From Micromonospora sp. NBRC 110009 (lineage in GTDB: Bacteria > Actinomycetota > Actinomycetes > Mycobacteriales > Micromonosporaceae), in assembly GCF_030518795.1 (NCBI RefSeq), contig NZ_CP130427.1:5022001-5086000 (forward strand): a stretch of 64,000 nt of DNA, in the 5' to 3' direction. How positions within the stretch are numbered: position 1 is the stretch's first letter; every line of letters starts with the position of its first letter. Shown in pieces: positions 7,563 through 16,571 of the stretch. The notes beneath the pieces were generated by a model, which was given only the letters and a program-made list of their open reading frames with translations, ran no database searches and was not told where the DNA came from. Position numbers and translations under genes: made by a program.

Positions 7563-10231
7563 CGGGGAGGACCATAGGGGATGATCACCTGTCCGGTGCG
7601 GTGCACCGCCCGGTCGAAGTAGAGACCGCGCCACGGCCGCGGGTACCAGTCCGGGCCGCCGGTGCCCGGGTAGAGCGAGGAGCCCAGCTCCGCGCCCTGC
7701 ACGTCGAGGGCCACCCACGCGCCGATGTTCTCGATGCGGGCGGCCGGACCGCCCAGGTCGGCCCGCATCCGTGCCACCCCGCGCCACCAGGCCAGCACGT
7801 GGGTACGCCGTTCCGGCCCGTCGTGCAGGATCCGGCGCAGCTGCTCCAGGCCGGTACGCCCGCCGGCCTTGCCGGCGAGCTGCCCGGCCGCCGCGTCGAC
7901 CGCGTACAGCAGCAGGTAGTGCGGGCTGTTCGGGGTGCCCGGGGCGCCCAGCGTGTCGCCCACCTCGGCCATCAGCTCGGGCACGGTCTCCTCGTCGTAC
8001 CAGGCGGCGTCGCCGGCCAGGTCCTCGTAGAGGGCGCGGGCGGCCGGGTCGGCGTCCGGGTCGAGGCAGGCGATGGAGAACCGGGCGGTGCCGGGGCGGT
8101 GCTGGCGGGCGAGGGTGCGGGCCGCCGCGTCGAGCACCGCGCACGCCTCGTCGACGCGGGTGCCGAGCACGGCCAGGTTCCGTCCGGGGGCGCGGGGCAG
8201 CCGCAGCGCCGCCGAGCGGGCCTGCACGTCGATGATCTCCCCGAGCAGCGCCACCGGGTTGCGCGGCACGCCCTGCTCGGGGGCGGTCAGGGCGCGGAAG
8301 TCCGGTGCGCCGGCCAGCTTCGGGATGGCGTCGCCGTCGAAGAGCCGGGCCGGGGCGGCGTCCTGCGGGCGCATCCGCCACAGCCGGTGCTGCAGTTCGC
8401 TCCAGGTCTCCCAGTCGCTGGCCGACGGGATGCGGGCCACCTCGTTCCCCTCGACCAGGCCGGACTCGGCGTTGACCACGGCGTGGTGCCGGGGCAGCGA
8501 CTGCGCCGCGTCGTTGCGTTCGGCCAGGATGCGCAGCGCCTTGGGCAGCGCGATCCGCAGGGTGAACTGGGCGACCAGCGCGGGCCTCCCCCAGAGCGCC
8601 TCGATGCCGCGGACGTCCTGCGAGGCGAGCACCAGGTGGATGCCCTGCGACCGGCCCCGCCGGGCCAGGTCCTCCAGCAGGTCGGCGGCCTCCCGGGCGA
8701 CCACGTCCCGGCCGGCGAGCAGCGCCTGGAACTCGTCGACCACCGCGACGATCCGGGGCCAGTGCCCGGTCGGGTCCACCGCCCGCAGCTCGGCCAGCTT
8801 GGTGACCTCGTGCTTCTTCGCGGCGTCCGCCCGCCGGCGCAGCTCCTCGGCGAGGAAGCGCAGCAGCGCCAGCCCGAACTCGCGGTCGGTGTTGACGTTG
8901 ATGCCGACCAGTCGCATGTGCGGCAGCCAGCTCGGGTCCCGCCGGCCCTTGGCGAACCGGGCGAAGGACACCCCCTCCTTGAAGTCCAGCAGGTAGAACT
9001 CCAGCTCGGCGGGGGAGTAGCGGGAGGCGAGCGCGCCGATCCATGCGAAGATCAGGTTGGTCTTGCCGGTGCCGGACGGGCCGCCGATCAGCGCGTGCGG
9101 CGGGTAGTCGCCGAGGGTGAGCAGCACCGGCCGCCCGTGCGGGCCCTCGCCGATCGGCGCGGTGAGCCCGTGCGCCGAGTCCTCCCGCCAGTACCCCTCG
9201 GCCGGGGGCAGCAGGTCGGTGAAGGGCGCCGGCGGCGGGCCGGCGTTGACCCGGGACGCCACCTCCCGGCAGGTCTCGGTGACCAGGGTGGCCGGCGGCG
9301 GCTCGTCGAGGACCACCGGCAGCCCGGCGATCCGGGCGTCGTCCGGCTCCACCGCCACCCGGGTGACCGTCGGAGCATCCGGCAGGTCGATGCCGCGGAC
9401 CACCAGGTGCACCCCGCAGGCCGCCCCGGTGCGGACCACCCGGTCCAGCTGGCCGCGCTCGTGCCGGGACAGCTCGTCCCCGCCGAGCAGCACCGCCACC
9501 CGCCACGGCTCGGGCCGGCGGCCGGTCGCCGCGGCGAGGGCGCGCAGCGACGGGTACTCGCCGGCGAGCACGGTCTCGTTGATCCGGCGGATCTGTTCCA
9601 CCAGGTCGTCCAGCAGCTTGCCCAGCCCGCCGGGGCCGACGAACGTGAGCAGCCCGCCGGTGCCGAGCGGGGCGAACCCGGCCAGCCCGCCGCCGAGGTG
9701 CTCGGGGTCGTACCCGAACAGCCGTACGCCGCCCGGGTCGGCGCGGCCCACCGAGCGCAGCAGCAGCGCGGGCAGCAGCGCGGCGATGCCCTCCCCGTCG
9801 CTGCCCGCGAGGTGCACGTGCCCGCCGTCGAGCAGCGGAACCAGCGCCGGCACGGCCTCGCCGCCGGGGATCCGTACCGTGCCGACCCGGACCGCGCCGG
9901 GGGTCTCGGTCCGGCCGGCCGGGGTGGGGCGCCAGTGGTCCCAGCGCGCGGACGCCGCGCCCGGCGCCTCCCGCTCGGCCGCCGCGGCGGCCCGGCGGGT
10001 GAGCTCCGCGATCCGCCGGGCGTGCCGGGCGTCGATCTCGGCCAGCCGGCGGTCGCGGGCGGCGCCCACCCGCTCCGGTACGGCCGCGGCGGCCCGCCGC
10101 ACCCGGGCCAGCCGGTCCCGGCCGGCGGCCAGTTCCGCGTCGGCGGCGGCGAGCCCGTTCCGGGTCGCGCCGAGGGCCTCGGAGAGCATCCCCCGGACCC
10201 GCGTCACCAGTTGGGCGCGGACGTCAGCCAC
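7559..10231 (-). CDS. FtsK/SpoIIIE-domain ATPase
   Basis: 890 residues. The first 100 are a charged helical region (RRLAEIDARHARRIAELT). The ATPase core has Walker A GGPSGTGKTN near residue 380, Walker B IVAVVDEFQALL near 495 and a sensor region SQGIHLVLASQDVRG. No membrane segment or gamma domain is apparent, unlike chromosome-segregation FtsK. It most resembles the motor ATPases of secretion or DNA-handling systems. It overlaps the upstream gene by 8 bp (GTG start at 10231) and the downstream membrane gene by 4 bp. Together with a small helical protein gene 0.9 kb upstream, the layout recalls a type VII-like secretion ATPase and substrate, which is an inference. Confidence 0.83.
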   Translation of the reverse strand: MADVRAQLVTRVRGMLSEALGATRNGLAAADAELAAGRDRLARVRRAAAAVPERVGAARDRRLAEIDARHARRIAELTRRAAAAAEREAPGAASARWDHWRPTPAGRTETPGAVRVGTVRIPGGEAVPALVPLLDGGHVHLAGSDGEGIAALLPALLLRSVGRADPGGVRLFGYDPEHLGGGLAGFAPLGTGGLLTFVGPGGLGKLLDDLVEQIRRINETVLAGEYPSLRALAAATGRRPEPWRVAVLLGGDELSRHERGQLDRVVRTGAACGVHLVVRGIDLPDAPTVTRVAVEPDDARIAGLPVVLDEPPPATLVTETCREVASRVNAGPPPAPFTDLLPPAEGYWREDSAHGLTAPIGEGPHGRPVLLTLGDYPPHALIGGPSGTGKTNLIFAWIGALASRYSPAELEFYLLDFKEGVSFARFAKGRRDPSWLPHMRLVGINVNTDREFGLALLRFLAEELRRRADAAKKHEVTKLAELRAVDPTGHWPRIVAVVDEFQALLAGRDVVAREAADLLEDLARRGRSQGIHLVLASQDVRGIEALWGRPALVAQFTLRIALPKALRILAERNDAAQSLPRHHAVVNAESGLVEGNEVARIPSASDWETWSELQHRLWRMRPQDAAPARLFDGDAIPKLAGAPDFRALTAPEQGVPRNPVALLGEIIDVQARSAALRLPRAPGRNLAVLGTRVDEACAVLDAAARTLARQHRPGTARFSIACLDPDADPAARALYEDLAGDAAWYDEETVPELMAEVGDTLGAPGTPNSPHYLLLYAVDAAAGQLAGKAGGRTGLEQLRRILHDGPERRTHVLAWWRGVARMRADLGGPAARIENIGAWVALDVQGAELGSSLYPGTGGPDWYPRPWRGLYFDRAVHRTGQVIIPYGPPR

Positions 10232-11099
10232 GGGTCCGCTCCCGCTCGTCGGCGGCCCTGGGCAGGTCCCGCCCCAGCCGGTCCAGCAGGACCCCGGTGA
10301 CGACCCCGGCGGTCACCGCCGGATCCGCCGCGTGCGGCTGCCCCTCGTCGCCGGGGCGGTGGGGCGGGGGCATCCGGCAGACCCGGCTCAGCAGGGTGTC
10401 CAGCACCGGGGGCGGCAGTCCGGGCAGCAGGTCCCGCACCCGCCCGTCCAGTTCCCGGCGCAGCCGGCCCAGGTCGTCGGCGCGCGGCGGGTGCCCGAGC
10501 AGCTCGCCGGCCAGGTCGCGGAGCATCGGCGGGGCGATCGCGGCCAGCCCCAGCCCGACGTCGGCGTGCGCGCCGCGCAGCTCGCGGTGCAGCCGGTCCC
10601 GGTCACCGGAGCGGACCCCGGTGACCACCCGCCGCAGCAGCTCCCGGGAGTCGCCGACCCGCTCGTCCGGCTCGTCCGGCGCGCCCTCCCGGCCGCCGGT
10701 CAGCTCCGCCACCCGCACCGCCCACCAGCGGCGCACCGTCGGCTGCTGGCCCGGCTCCGGTACGCCACCCGGGGCGGGCGGTGGTGTCTCGCCCCGGGTG
10801 GCGTACCGGGGCCGCCGCTCGCCGGTCGGGGCCGGCGCTCCGTCGGCGGCCAGCCCGATCGCCGCCAGGTACGCCGACAGCTGTTCCTGGGCCACCCGCA
10901 GCGCGTACCCGGCGGTCTCGGCGTGCTCGGTCGCGGCCGATAGCTCCGGCACCCCCATCGGGTTGGCCGACTCCTGGCGTACCCAGCGCAGCCGCTCGGT
11001 GGCCTGGCCGAACTTCTCGAGGGCCAGGGCGAGCGGGGCGAGCGGTAGCTCCTCGGCGGCGGCGCGGACCTGCGCGCCGATGTCCTCGACGATGGACAC
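10224..11099 (-). CDS. Hypothetical protein of FtsK-like operon
   Basis: 291 residues, family not recognised. Residues 1-85 are alpha-helical and amphipathic (AAAEELPLAPLALALEKFGQ and EHAETAGYALRVAQEQLSAY). A proline-rich linker (about 88-118) follows, then an Arg/Leu-rich helical C-terminal half. There is no signal peptide or membrane segment. It lies between the 86-aa helical protein and the ATPase, overlapping the ATPase start by 8 bp, so it is an operon member and may be an adaptor or substrate partner. No enzymatic motif is seen. Confidence 0.65.
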   Translation of the reverse strand: MSIVEDIGAQVRAAAEELPLAPLALALEKFGQATERLRWVRQESANPMGVPELSAATEHAETAGYALRVAQEQLSAYLAAIGLAADGAPAPTGERRPRYATRGETPPPAPGGVPEPGQQPTVRRWWAVRVAELTGGREGAPDEPDERVGDSRELLRRVVTGVRSGDRDRLHRELRGAHADVGLGLAAIAPPMLRDLAGELLGHPPRADDLGRLRRELDGRVRDLLPGLPPPVLDTLLSRVCRMPPPHRPGDEGQPHAADPAVTAGVVTGVLLDRLGRDLPRAADERERTRG

Positions 11100-11109
11100 G
11101 GACCGGCCC

Positions 11110-11370
11110 TCAGAGGGTGGCGACGTAGAGCTGCGCCTGCTCGACCGCGACCAGGGTGGCGGCGAGGCATTCCTCCAGCTCCTGGCTGGCCTGCGTCAGC
11201 GACGCCTGGGCCGCCTCCACGGTCTCGTGCCCGCTGCCCTCCAGCGCCCCGGCCAGCGTCTGCTGCGCCTCGGCCAGCTTCTCGCCGGCCGCCTGCACGG
11301 CTGTCTGCCCGTCACCTATCTGTTGGAGGGCGACATCGATGGCTGCCTTCAGCTCGGCGACGCTCGCCAC
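11110..11370 (-). CDS. Small helical protein (DUF6244-like)
   Basis: 86 residues from a GTG preceded by a near-perfect AGGAGG site; a longer ATG version from 11403 has no comparable site. The whole protein is one Ala/Gln/Glu-rich helical hairpin (VAELKAAIDVALQQIGDGQT, then HETVEAAQASLTQASQELEE). Size and helical-hairpin character resemble WXG100-like secreted proteins, but no WXG motif is present. It resembles small DUF6244-type proteins I associate with Micromonosporaceae. It leads the operon with an FtsK-type ATPase. Confidence 0.7.
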   Translation of the reverse strand: MASVAELKAAIDVALQQIGDGQTAVQAAGEKLAEAQQTLAGALEGSGHETVEAAQASLTQASQELEECLAATLVAVEQAQLYVATL

Positions 11371-11559
11371 GGGGGACCTCCTGGGGGCAAGGGAGATCTC
11401 CATTACAACCCATCCCCACGGGTGGGCGAACATCCGCCCTCGCGGTGTTCCTGCCCCGTTGTCCGATTGTGCCGCTGAAGTGCGCGAAGAGCCGCGACGG
11501 CCGACCGCCCGGTCCCGCCGGGGAGACAACCGGTCCCGCCCACGGTCGGGCGGCGGTGG

Positions 11560-11937
11560 TCACCGGAGCAGCCAGCGCGGTCCGTACACCTCGGCGCCCA
11601 GCGCACCCACCCGGGACCGCAGCTCCCGGTCGGCGGTGACCACCACCCGGCGGCGGCCCGGCGCCGCCGCGACCAGCTCGACCATGGTGTCGTCGCCGGA
11701 CCCCGGCGCAGCCACCACGGCGACCCCGGGCACCGCCGGCACGTCCCGCGCGGCGCCCTCCAGCACCAGCACCACCTCCACCGGCGGCGGCAGCTCCGGG
11801 GGTACGCCCGCTTCGGCCAGCGGCACCAGCGCGTCGCGCAGCCGCGCGGCCGCCCCGGCCCGGTCCCGCCACCAGCCGTCGGGCCGCGAGCCCACCACGT
11901 TCGCGCCGTCGACGATCAGCAGCGGCCTGGTCTCCAT
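11560..11937 (-). CDS. NYN/PIN-like nuclease-domain protein
   Basis: 125 residues. LLIVDGANVVGSRPDGWWRD near the N terminus and GDDTMVELV and VVTADRELRSRV later give the acidic residues of the NYN (PIN-like) fold, a metal-dependent RNase family. The GDD and TADRELR motifs place the conserved aspartates. RNase activity is inferred from the fold. It is a single gene, divergent from the Clp ATPase gene. Confidence 0.75.
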   Translation of the reverse strand: METRPLLIVDGANVVGSRPDGWWRDRAGAAARLRDALVPLAEAGVPPELPPPVEVVLVLEGAARDVPAVPGVAVVAAPGSGDDTMVELVAAAPGRRRVVVTADRELRSRVGALGAEVYGPRWLLR

Positions 11938-12050
11938 GCCCCCAGCGTGCCACCCGGCCGCGTTTGTCGCGCCGAGCGCCGGGTAGCCACCGCCGACCGT
12001 GCCGCGCCATGTCGCGCCCCGGCCGTGCCGACCGACTGCGGAGGACAGAG

Positions 12051-14603
12051 ATGATGGGACCCGGTGAATTCGGCAACGACCCGTGGGACGAGTTCCTGGC
12101 CCGGTACTTCGGCCGGGGCGAGGGGGGACGCCGGCCGGCGCACCGGGTCGACATCACCCGTCTGATGACCGCCGACGCGCGGGAGATGCTCGCCGACGCG
12201 GCCCGCCGGGCCGCCCAGAAGCACAGCAACGACCTGGACACCGATCACCTGCTCTGGGCGGCGTTGCAGCGCGAGCCGCTGCGCGACCTGGTACGCCGCG
12301 CCGGCGCCGACCCGGACGCGCTGGTCAACGCCCTCGGCGGGCGCGGGGACGGGGCGCCGCGCGGCGAGGTGCCGCCGAACCTGTCGCTCACCCCGGCGGC
12401 CAAGCGGGCGCTGCTCGACGCGCACCAGCTGTCCCGGGCGATGGGGGCCAACTACATCGGTCCCGAGCACATCCTGATGGCCCTGCCGCTCAACCCGGAG
12501 TCGCCGGCCGGCCGGATGCTGGCCGCCGGCCGGATCCAGCCGGAGTCGTTGCAGGCGGCCAGCGCCGAGCGCGGCCAGACGGGCGGACCGCGGCCGGACC
12601 GCGGCACCCCCACCCTGGACCAGTACGGCCAGGACCTCACCGACCTGGCCCGGATGGACCAGATCGACCCGGTGATCGGCCGGGCCGACGAGATCGAGCA
12701 GGCCGTGGAGATCCTCTCCCGGCGGACCAAGAACAACCCGGTGCTGATCGGTGAGGCCGGTGTCGGCAAGACCGCCATCGTGGAGGGGCTGGCCGAGCGG
12801 ATCTGCGACGGCGACGTGCCGCAGACCCTGATCGGCAAGCGGGTCATCCAGCTCGACCTGGCCGGCCTGGTGGCGGGCACCCGCTACCGGGGCGACTTCG
12901 AGGAACGCCTCAAGAAGGTGATCGACGAGATCCGCGCCCACCGCGAGGAGCTGATCATCTTCCTGGACGAGATCCACACCCTGGTCGGCGCGGGCGGCGC
13001 CGGCAGCGAGGGCGGGATGGACGCGTCGAACATGCTCAAGCCCGCGCTGGCCCGCGGCGAGCTGCGGGTGATCGGCGCGACCACGCTGGACGAGTACCGG
13101 CGCAGCATCGAGAAGGACGCCGCGCTGGCCCGCCGGTTCCAGCCGGTGCTGGTCCCCGAGCCGTCCGTGGAGGACACCGTCAGCATCCTGCGTGGCCTGC
13201 GCGACCGCTACGAGGCCCACCACCAGGTCCGCTTCACCGACGAGGCGCTGGTGGCCGCCGCCGAGCTCTCCGACCGGTACATCACCGACCGGTACCTGCC
13301 GGACAAGGCGATCGACCTGATCGACCAGGCCGGTGCCCGGGTCCGGTTGCGCACCCGCACCCCGGCAGAGGATGTCCGCGAGCTGGAGCGCCAGCTCGAC
13401 GAGGTACGCCGGGACAAGGACCAGGCGGTGGCCGACGAACAGTACGAGAAGGCGTCCTCGCTGCGCGACCGGGTGTCCGACCTGGAGGACCAGATCCGCC
13501 GCGCCCGCGGCGAAGGGGGCCCCAACCAGGTGCCGGAGGTGGGACCGAAGGAGATCGCCGAGGTGGTCTCCCGGTCCACCGGCATCCCGGTCAACCAGCT
13601 CACGGAGGAGGAACGCGACCGGCTGCTGCGCCTGGAGGGGTACCTGCACGAGAAGGTGGTCGGCCAGGACGACGCGGTCAGCGCGGTCGCCGAGGCGGTG
13701 CGCCGCTCCCGTACCGGGCTGGCCGACCCGAACCGGCCGATGGGCAGCTTCATGTTCCTCGGGCCCACCGGCGTCGGCAAGACCGAGCTGGCCCGGGCCC
13801 TCGCCGAGGCGCTGTTCGGCGAGGCGGACCGGATGGTCCGGGTGGACATGAGCGAGTTCCAGGAGCGGCACACGGTCAGCCGGCTGGTCGGCGCCCCGCC
13901 CGGATACGTCGGCTACGAGGAGGCCGGCCAGCTCACCGAGGCGGTCCGCCGCCGCCCGTACGCGGTGGTGCTGCTCGACGAGATCGAGAAGGCGCACCCG
14001 GATGTGTTCAACATCCTCCTTCAGGTGCTCGACGACGGCCGGCTCACCGACAGCCAGGGCCGGACGGTGAACTTCAAGAACACCGTACTGATCATGACGA
14101 GCAACCTGGGCTCGGAGCTGATCACCGGCACTCAGCGCACCGTCGGCTTCGCCGCCGGCGAAACCGGCGGCCAGCAGGAGTCCAACGAGCTGCGGGAGCG
14201 GCTGATGCGCCGGCTCCAGGAGAACTTCCGGCCCGAGTTCCTCAACCGGATCGACGAGATCATCATCTTCCAGCGCCTCGAGGCCGAGCAGCTGCGGCAG
14301 ATCACCGAGCTGCTGCTGGAGGAGACCCGCCGCCGCCTGCACGCGCAGGACATCCAGGTCGAGTTCACCACCGCCGGCATCGACTGGCTGGCCGAGCACG
14401 GCTACCAGCCCGAGTTCGGCGCCCGGCCGCTGCGCCGGGTCATCCAGCGGGAGGTCGACAACCGGCTGTCCCGGATGCTGCTGGAGAACGAGATCTCGCC
14501 GGGCCAGAAGGTCGTCGTCGACGCGCGGGACGGTCAGCTCGCCGTCGACGTGACCGCCGGCGAGCGCGGCTACACGGCAGCATCGACGTCCCACCCGCGG
14601 TGA
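12051..14603 (+). CDS. ClpC-like AAA+ Hsp100 ATPase
   Basis: 850 residues. The order is an N-terminal Clp repeat region (about 25-160), AAA1 with Walker A GEAGVGKTA near 234 and Walker B IIFLDEIHTL, a short middle region with a UVR-like helix (about 440-485), and AAA2 with Walker A GPTGVGKTE near 573 and VVLLDEIEKAH. A VGF tripeptide near 697 matches the loop by which ClpA/ClpC/ClpX dock on ClpP, and the middle domain is far shorter than in ClpB. It therefore probably unfolds substrates for ClpP. The start follows a GGAGGACAGAG ribosome site; an N-terminal extension to 11964 is less likely. Confidence 0.92.
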   Translation: MMGPGEFGNDPWDEFLARYFGRGEGGRRPAHRVDITRLMTADAREMLADAARRAAQKHSNDLDTDHLLWAALQREPLRDLVRRAGADPDALVNALGGRGDGAPRGEVPPNLSLTPAAKRALLDAHQLSRAMGANYIGPEHILMALPLNPESPAGRMLAAGRIQPESLQAASAERGQTGGPRPDRGTPTLDQYGQDLTDLARMDQIDPVIGRADEIEQAVEILSRRTKNNPVLIGEAGVGKTAIVEGLAERICDGDVPQTLIGKRVIQLDLAGLVAGTRYRGDFEERLKKVIDEIRAHREELIIFLDEIHTLVGAGGAGSEGGMDASNMLKPALARGELRVIGATTLDEYRRSIEKDAALARRFQPVLVPEPSVEDTVSILRGLRDRYEAHHQVRFTDEALVAAAELSDRYITDRYLPDKAIDLIDQAGARVRLRTRTPAEDVRELERQLDEVRRDKDQAVADEQYEKASSLRDRVSDLEDQIRRARGEGGPNQVPEVGPKEIAEVVSRSTGIPVNQLTEEERDRLLRLEGYLHEKVVGQDDAVSAVAEAVRRSRTGLADPNRPMGSFMFLGPTGVGKTELARALAEALFGEADRMVRVDMSEFQERHTVSRLVGAPPGYVGYEEAGQLTEAVRRRPYAVVLLDEIEKAHPDVFNILLQVLDDGRLTDSQGRTVNFKNTVLIMTSNLGSELITGTQRTVGFAAGETGGQQESNELRERLMRRLQENFRPEFLNRIDEIIIFQRLEAEQLRQITELLLEETRRRLHAQDIQVEFTTAGIDWLAEHGYQPEFGARPLRRVIQREVDNRLSRMLLENEISPGQKVVVDARDGQLAVDVTAGERGYTAASTSHPR

Positions 14604-14665
14604 GCGGGGACGTGCCGTCTCCGACGGGTGCCGACGTCCCATCCCGGAAGGATCGGAGGGCGGAG

Positions 14666-14839
14666 ATGACCGAACCCGAGGAGACCCGGGAGGACAGCGA
14701 GCGCAGCGAACCGATCGTGGCGCCTCCGACGGCCAACCCGTCCCGGGTCAAGGTGCCGCCGGAGGGCCTGCAGCAGCAGACCGACAAGGACGAGGGCGAC
14801 CGGACGCCGTCCGGGCCGTCGCCGGGAGAGGAGGCGTGA
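14666..14839 (+). CDS. Small acidic hypothetical protein
   Basis: 57 residues from the ATG after a GGAGGGCGGAG ribosome site; the frame stays open to 14600. The protein is polar, rich in Glu, Pro, Ser and Thr, with no predicted fold or membrane segment, so likely disordered. It lies between the Clp ATPase gene and a DUF3140 gene with near-zero spacing and should be co-transcribed. Function unknown. Confidence 0.5.
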   Translation: MTEPEETREDSERSEPIVAPPTANPSRVKVPPEGLQQQTDKDEGDRTPSGPSPGEEA

Positions 14840-15189
14840 TGGTACGCGGAGGGCGCGTGGATCCTGAGGTCGACGTGATCTGGGACGACTTCCACGCCCT
14901 GGTGAACGTCCCCTCCGAGCAGCTGCGCCAGTGGTTGCTGACCCGCGGCTCGGGGGAGGAGACGTTCGGCCCCGACCCGGACATGGGCCTGCCCGAGCCG
15001 GGCCGGCACATCCTGCGGGTGCTCAGCAAGCGCAAGGTGGACCTGACCCGGCAGGACATCGAGGTGATGCAGGAGGCGATCGACCGCATCGAGTCCCTCA
15101 TCGACGAGCGGCCGAGCCAGGGCAACACCGACAACGAGTGGCGGCACTCGCTGCTCGACCTGGGCCACGACGTCCTCGTCGAACGCTGA
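14839..15189 (+). CDS. DUF3140 family protein
   Basis: 116 residues. The pattern IWDDFHALVNVPSEQLRQWL followed by KRKVDLTRQDIEVMQEA fits the DUF3140 family of small actinobacterial proteins, some described as DNA-binding-like. No catalytic motif is apparent. It follows the small acidic gene directly; GTG at 14836 is an alternative start one codon earlier. It ends before a strong hairpin. Confidence 0.8.
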   Translation: MVRGGRVDPEVDVIWDDFHALVNVPSEQLRQWLLTRGSGEETFGPDPDMGLPEPGRHILRVLSKRKVDLTRQDIEVMQEAIDRIESLIDERPSQGNTDNEWRHSLLDLGHDVLVER

Positions 15190-15199
15190 CCCGGCCAGC

Positions 15200-15234
15200 C
15201 CGACGCCGTGCCCCCTCGCGGGGCACGGCGTCGG
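15200..15234. terminator. Bidirectional hairpin terminator
   Basis: Perfect 15-bp arms at 15200-15214 and 15220-15234 round a 5-base loop, between the plus-strand DUF3140 gene and the minus-strand gene ending at 15246. No U-run follows, as is common in high-G+C actinobacteria. Confidence 0.8.
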
Positions 15235-15245
15235 CGCGGGGCGGC

Positions 15246-15482
15246 CTACTCCGATTCCATGCTGGGCAGTTGCAGGCCGGCGGCGTCGGCCGCCGCCTGC
15301 CGGTCCGCGAGGGCGCGTTCCTCCCGGCTGAGCAGGTTGGCGTACTCGGTGATGTCCCCCGGTTCGGGCACCTCCGGCAGCCGGCGCAGGAAGGTCTCGA
15401 CGTCGGCGGAGGCGGCGGTGTGCGCGGCGGCCGCCTGACGCAGCAGCTCCCGTTGGTCGGCGGCGGGGTACAGATCAGTCAT
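15246..15482 (-). CDS. Hypothetical helical protein
   Basis: 78 residues, mostly helical and Ala/Glu-rich (RELLRQAAAAHTAASADVET, EERALADRQAAADAAGL). There is no signal peptide or membrane segment. It lies downstream of the LysR gene on the same strand with a 19-bp gap and may share its transcript. Codon use fits the neighbours, which supports it as a real gene. Family not recognised. Confidence 0.6.
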   Translation of the reverse strand: MTDLYPAADQRELLRQAAAAHTAASADVETFLRRLPEVPEPGDITEYANLLSREERALADRQAAADAAGLQLPSMESE

Positions 15483-15501
15483 GTCGCCGTGATACCCGCG
15501 T

Positions 15502-16488
15502 TCAGGCCGTTCGCACCCCGCCGGCCGTCACCGGCTGCGCGCCGAAGTCCGGGTGGCGGAGCAGCCAGGCCAGGTAGTCCGGGTGGTTGGCCAGCGCGTC
15601 GGTGTACGCGGCCACCGCCGTCTCCAGCACCGTCTCGGCCACCCGGGCGGCCGGCGCGTCCGGGTGCCAGCCGAGCAGCAGCCGCCAGCGCAGCGGCGCC
15701 CCGGCCAGCCGGCGGGTGACCAGACCGGCCACCGGCCGGAAGGTGGCCTGGCAGAGCGCCACCGCCTCGCCGGCGTCGACCAGATCGAGGCAGCCGCGCA
15801 CGTCCGTCTCGTAGAGCTTGCGGGGGGTGAAACCGGCCCGGGCGCAGGCGGCGGCGAAGCAGTCGCCGAAGCAGCCGTCGCCCGGTGCCGCCACCCACTG
15901 CTCGCGCCGCAGGTCCACCAGGCGGATCTCGTCCCGGTCGGCCATCGGGTGGGTCTGCTTCAGCAGCACGAAGACCGGGTCGACGGCGACCTCCCGCCAG
16001 CTCAGCCCGAACTCGGCCGACGGGGCGGCGTCCCCGCAGGCCCCGGTGAGCGCGAAGTCCAGCCGGCCCCCGGCCACCAGCTGGGCCAGCTCGTCCCCCG
16101 ACCAGGACGCGTACGTGCTGATCTGCACCTCGGGCCGCTCGGCGGCGAGCCGGTGCACCAGCCGGCCCAGGATCGGGCTGTTCACCCCGCCGAACCGGTA
16201 GCGGTTGAGCGGGTCACCCGCCCCGGCCAGCCTTGCCGCCTCGTCCTGAAGGCCCTTCATCGCCGGCAGCAGCACCCGGGCCCGGTCCAGCACCAGCTCG
16301 CCCAGCGCGGTGGGCCGGGCGCCGCGGCGATCCCGCTCGAAGAGCGGGCCGCCGAGCGCGCGTTCGATGCGCTGGAGCTGGGCGGTCAGCGCCGGCTGGG
16401 CCAGGCCGAGCGTCGAGGCGGCCTTGGTGACGCTCCCCGTCTCGGCGATCGCGCAGACCACCCGCAGGTGTCGCAGCTCCAGATTCAT
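15502..16488 (-). CDS. LysR family transcriptional regulator
   Basis: 328 residues, standard LysR length. The N-terminal winged helix-turn-helix is clear (LRVVCAIAETGSVTKAASTL, then ALTAQLQRIERALGGPLFER). The remaining 240 residues form the periplasmic-binding-like effector domain. No divergent target gene lies upstream; the next gene beyond its end is the convergent-strand hemerythrin gene on the same strand, so the target is unclear. Confidence 0.92.
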   Translation of the reverse strand: MNLELRHLRVVCAIAETGSVTKAASTLGLAQPALTAQLQRIERALGGPLFERDRRGARPTALGELVLDRARVLLPAMKGLQDEAARLAGAGDPLNRYRFGGVNSPILGRLVHRLAAERPEVQISTYASWSGDELAQLVAGGRLDFALTGACGDAAPSAEFGLSWREVAVDPVFVLLKQTHPMADRDEIRLVDLRREQWVAAPGDGCFGDCFAAACARAGFTPRKLYETDVRGCLDLVDAGEAVALCQATFRPVAGLVTRRLAGAPLRWRLLLGWHPDAPAARVAETVLETAVAAYTDALANHPDYLAWLLRHPDFGAQPVTAGGVRTA

Positions 16489-16571
16489 AGGGTGACGGTA
16501 GGACCACGAACGGGTATGCGGAAGGGTTGATCCGCCATCGGCCGGTGCCGATCAGTGGATGCCGCCGGCGG

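Noticed and set aside
11916..14642. Long minus-strand frame opposite the Clp ATPase gene
   Set aside because: Composition is that of a GC3 shadow and the Clp ATPase motifs on the plus strand are complete.
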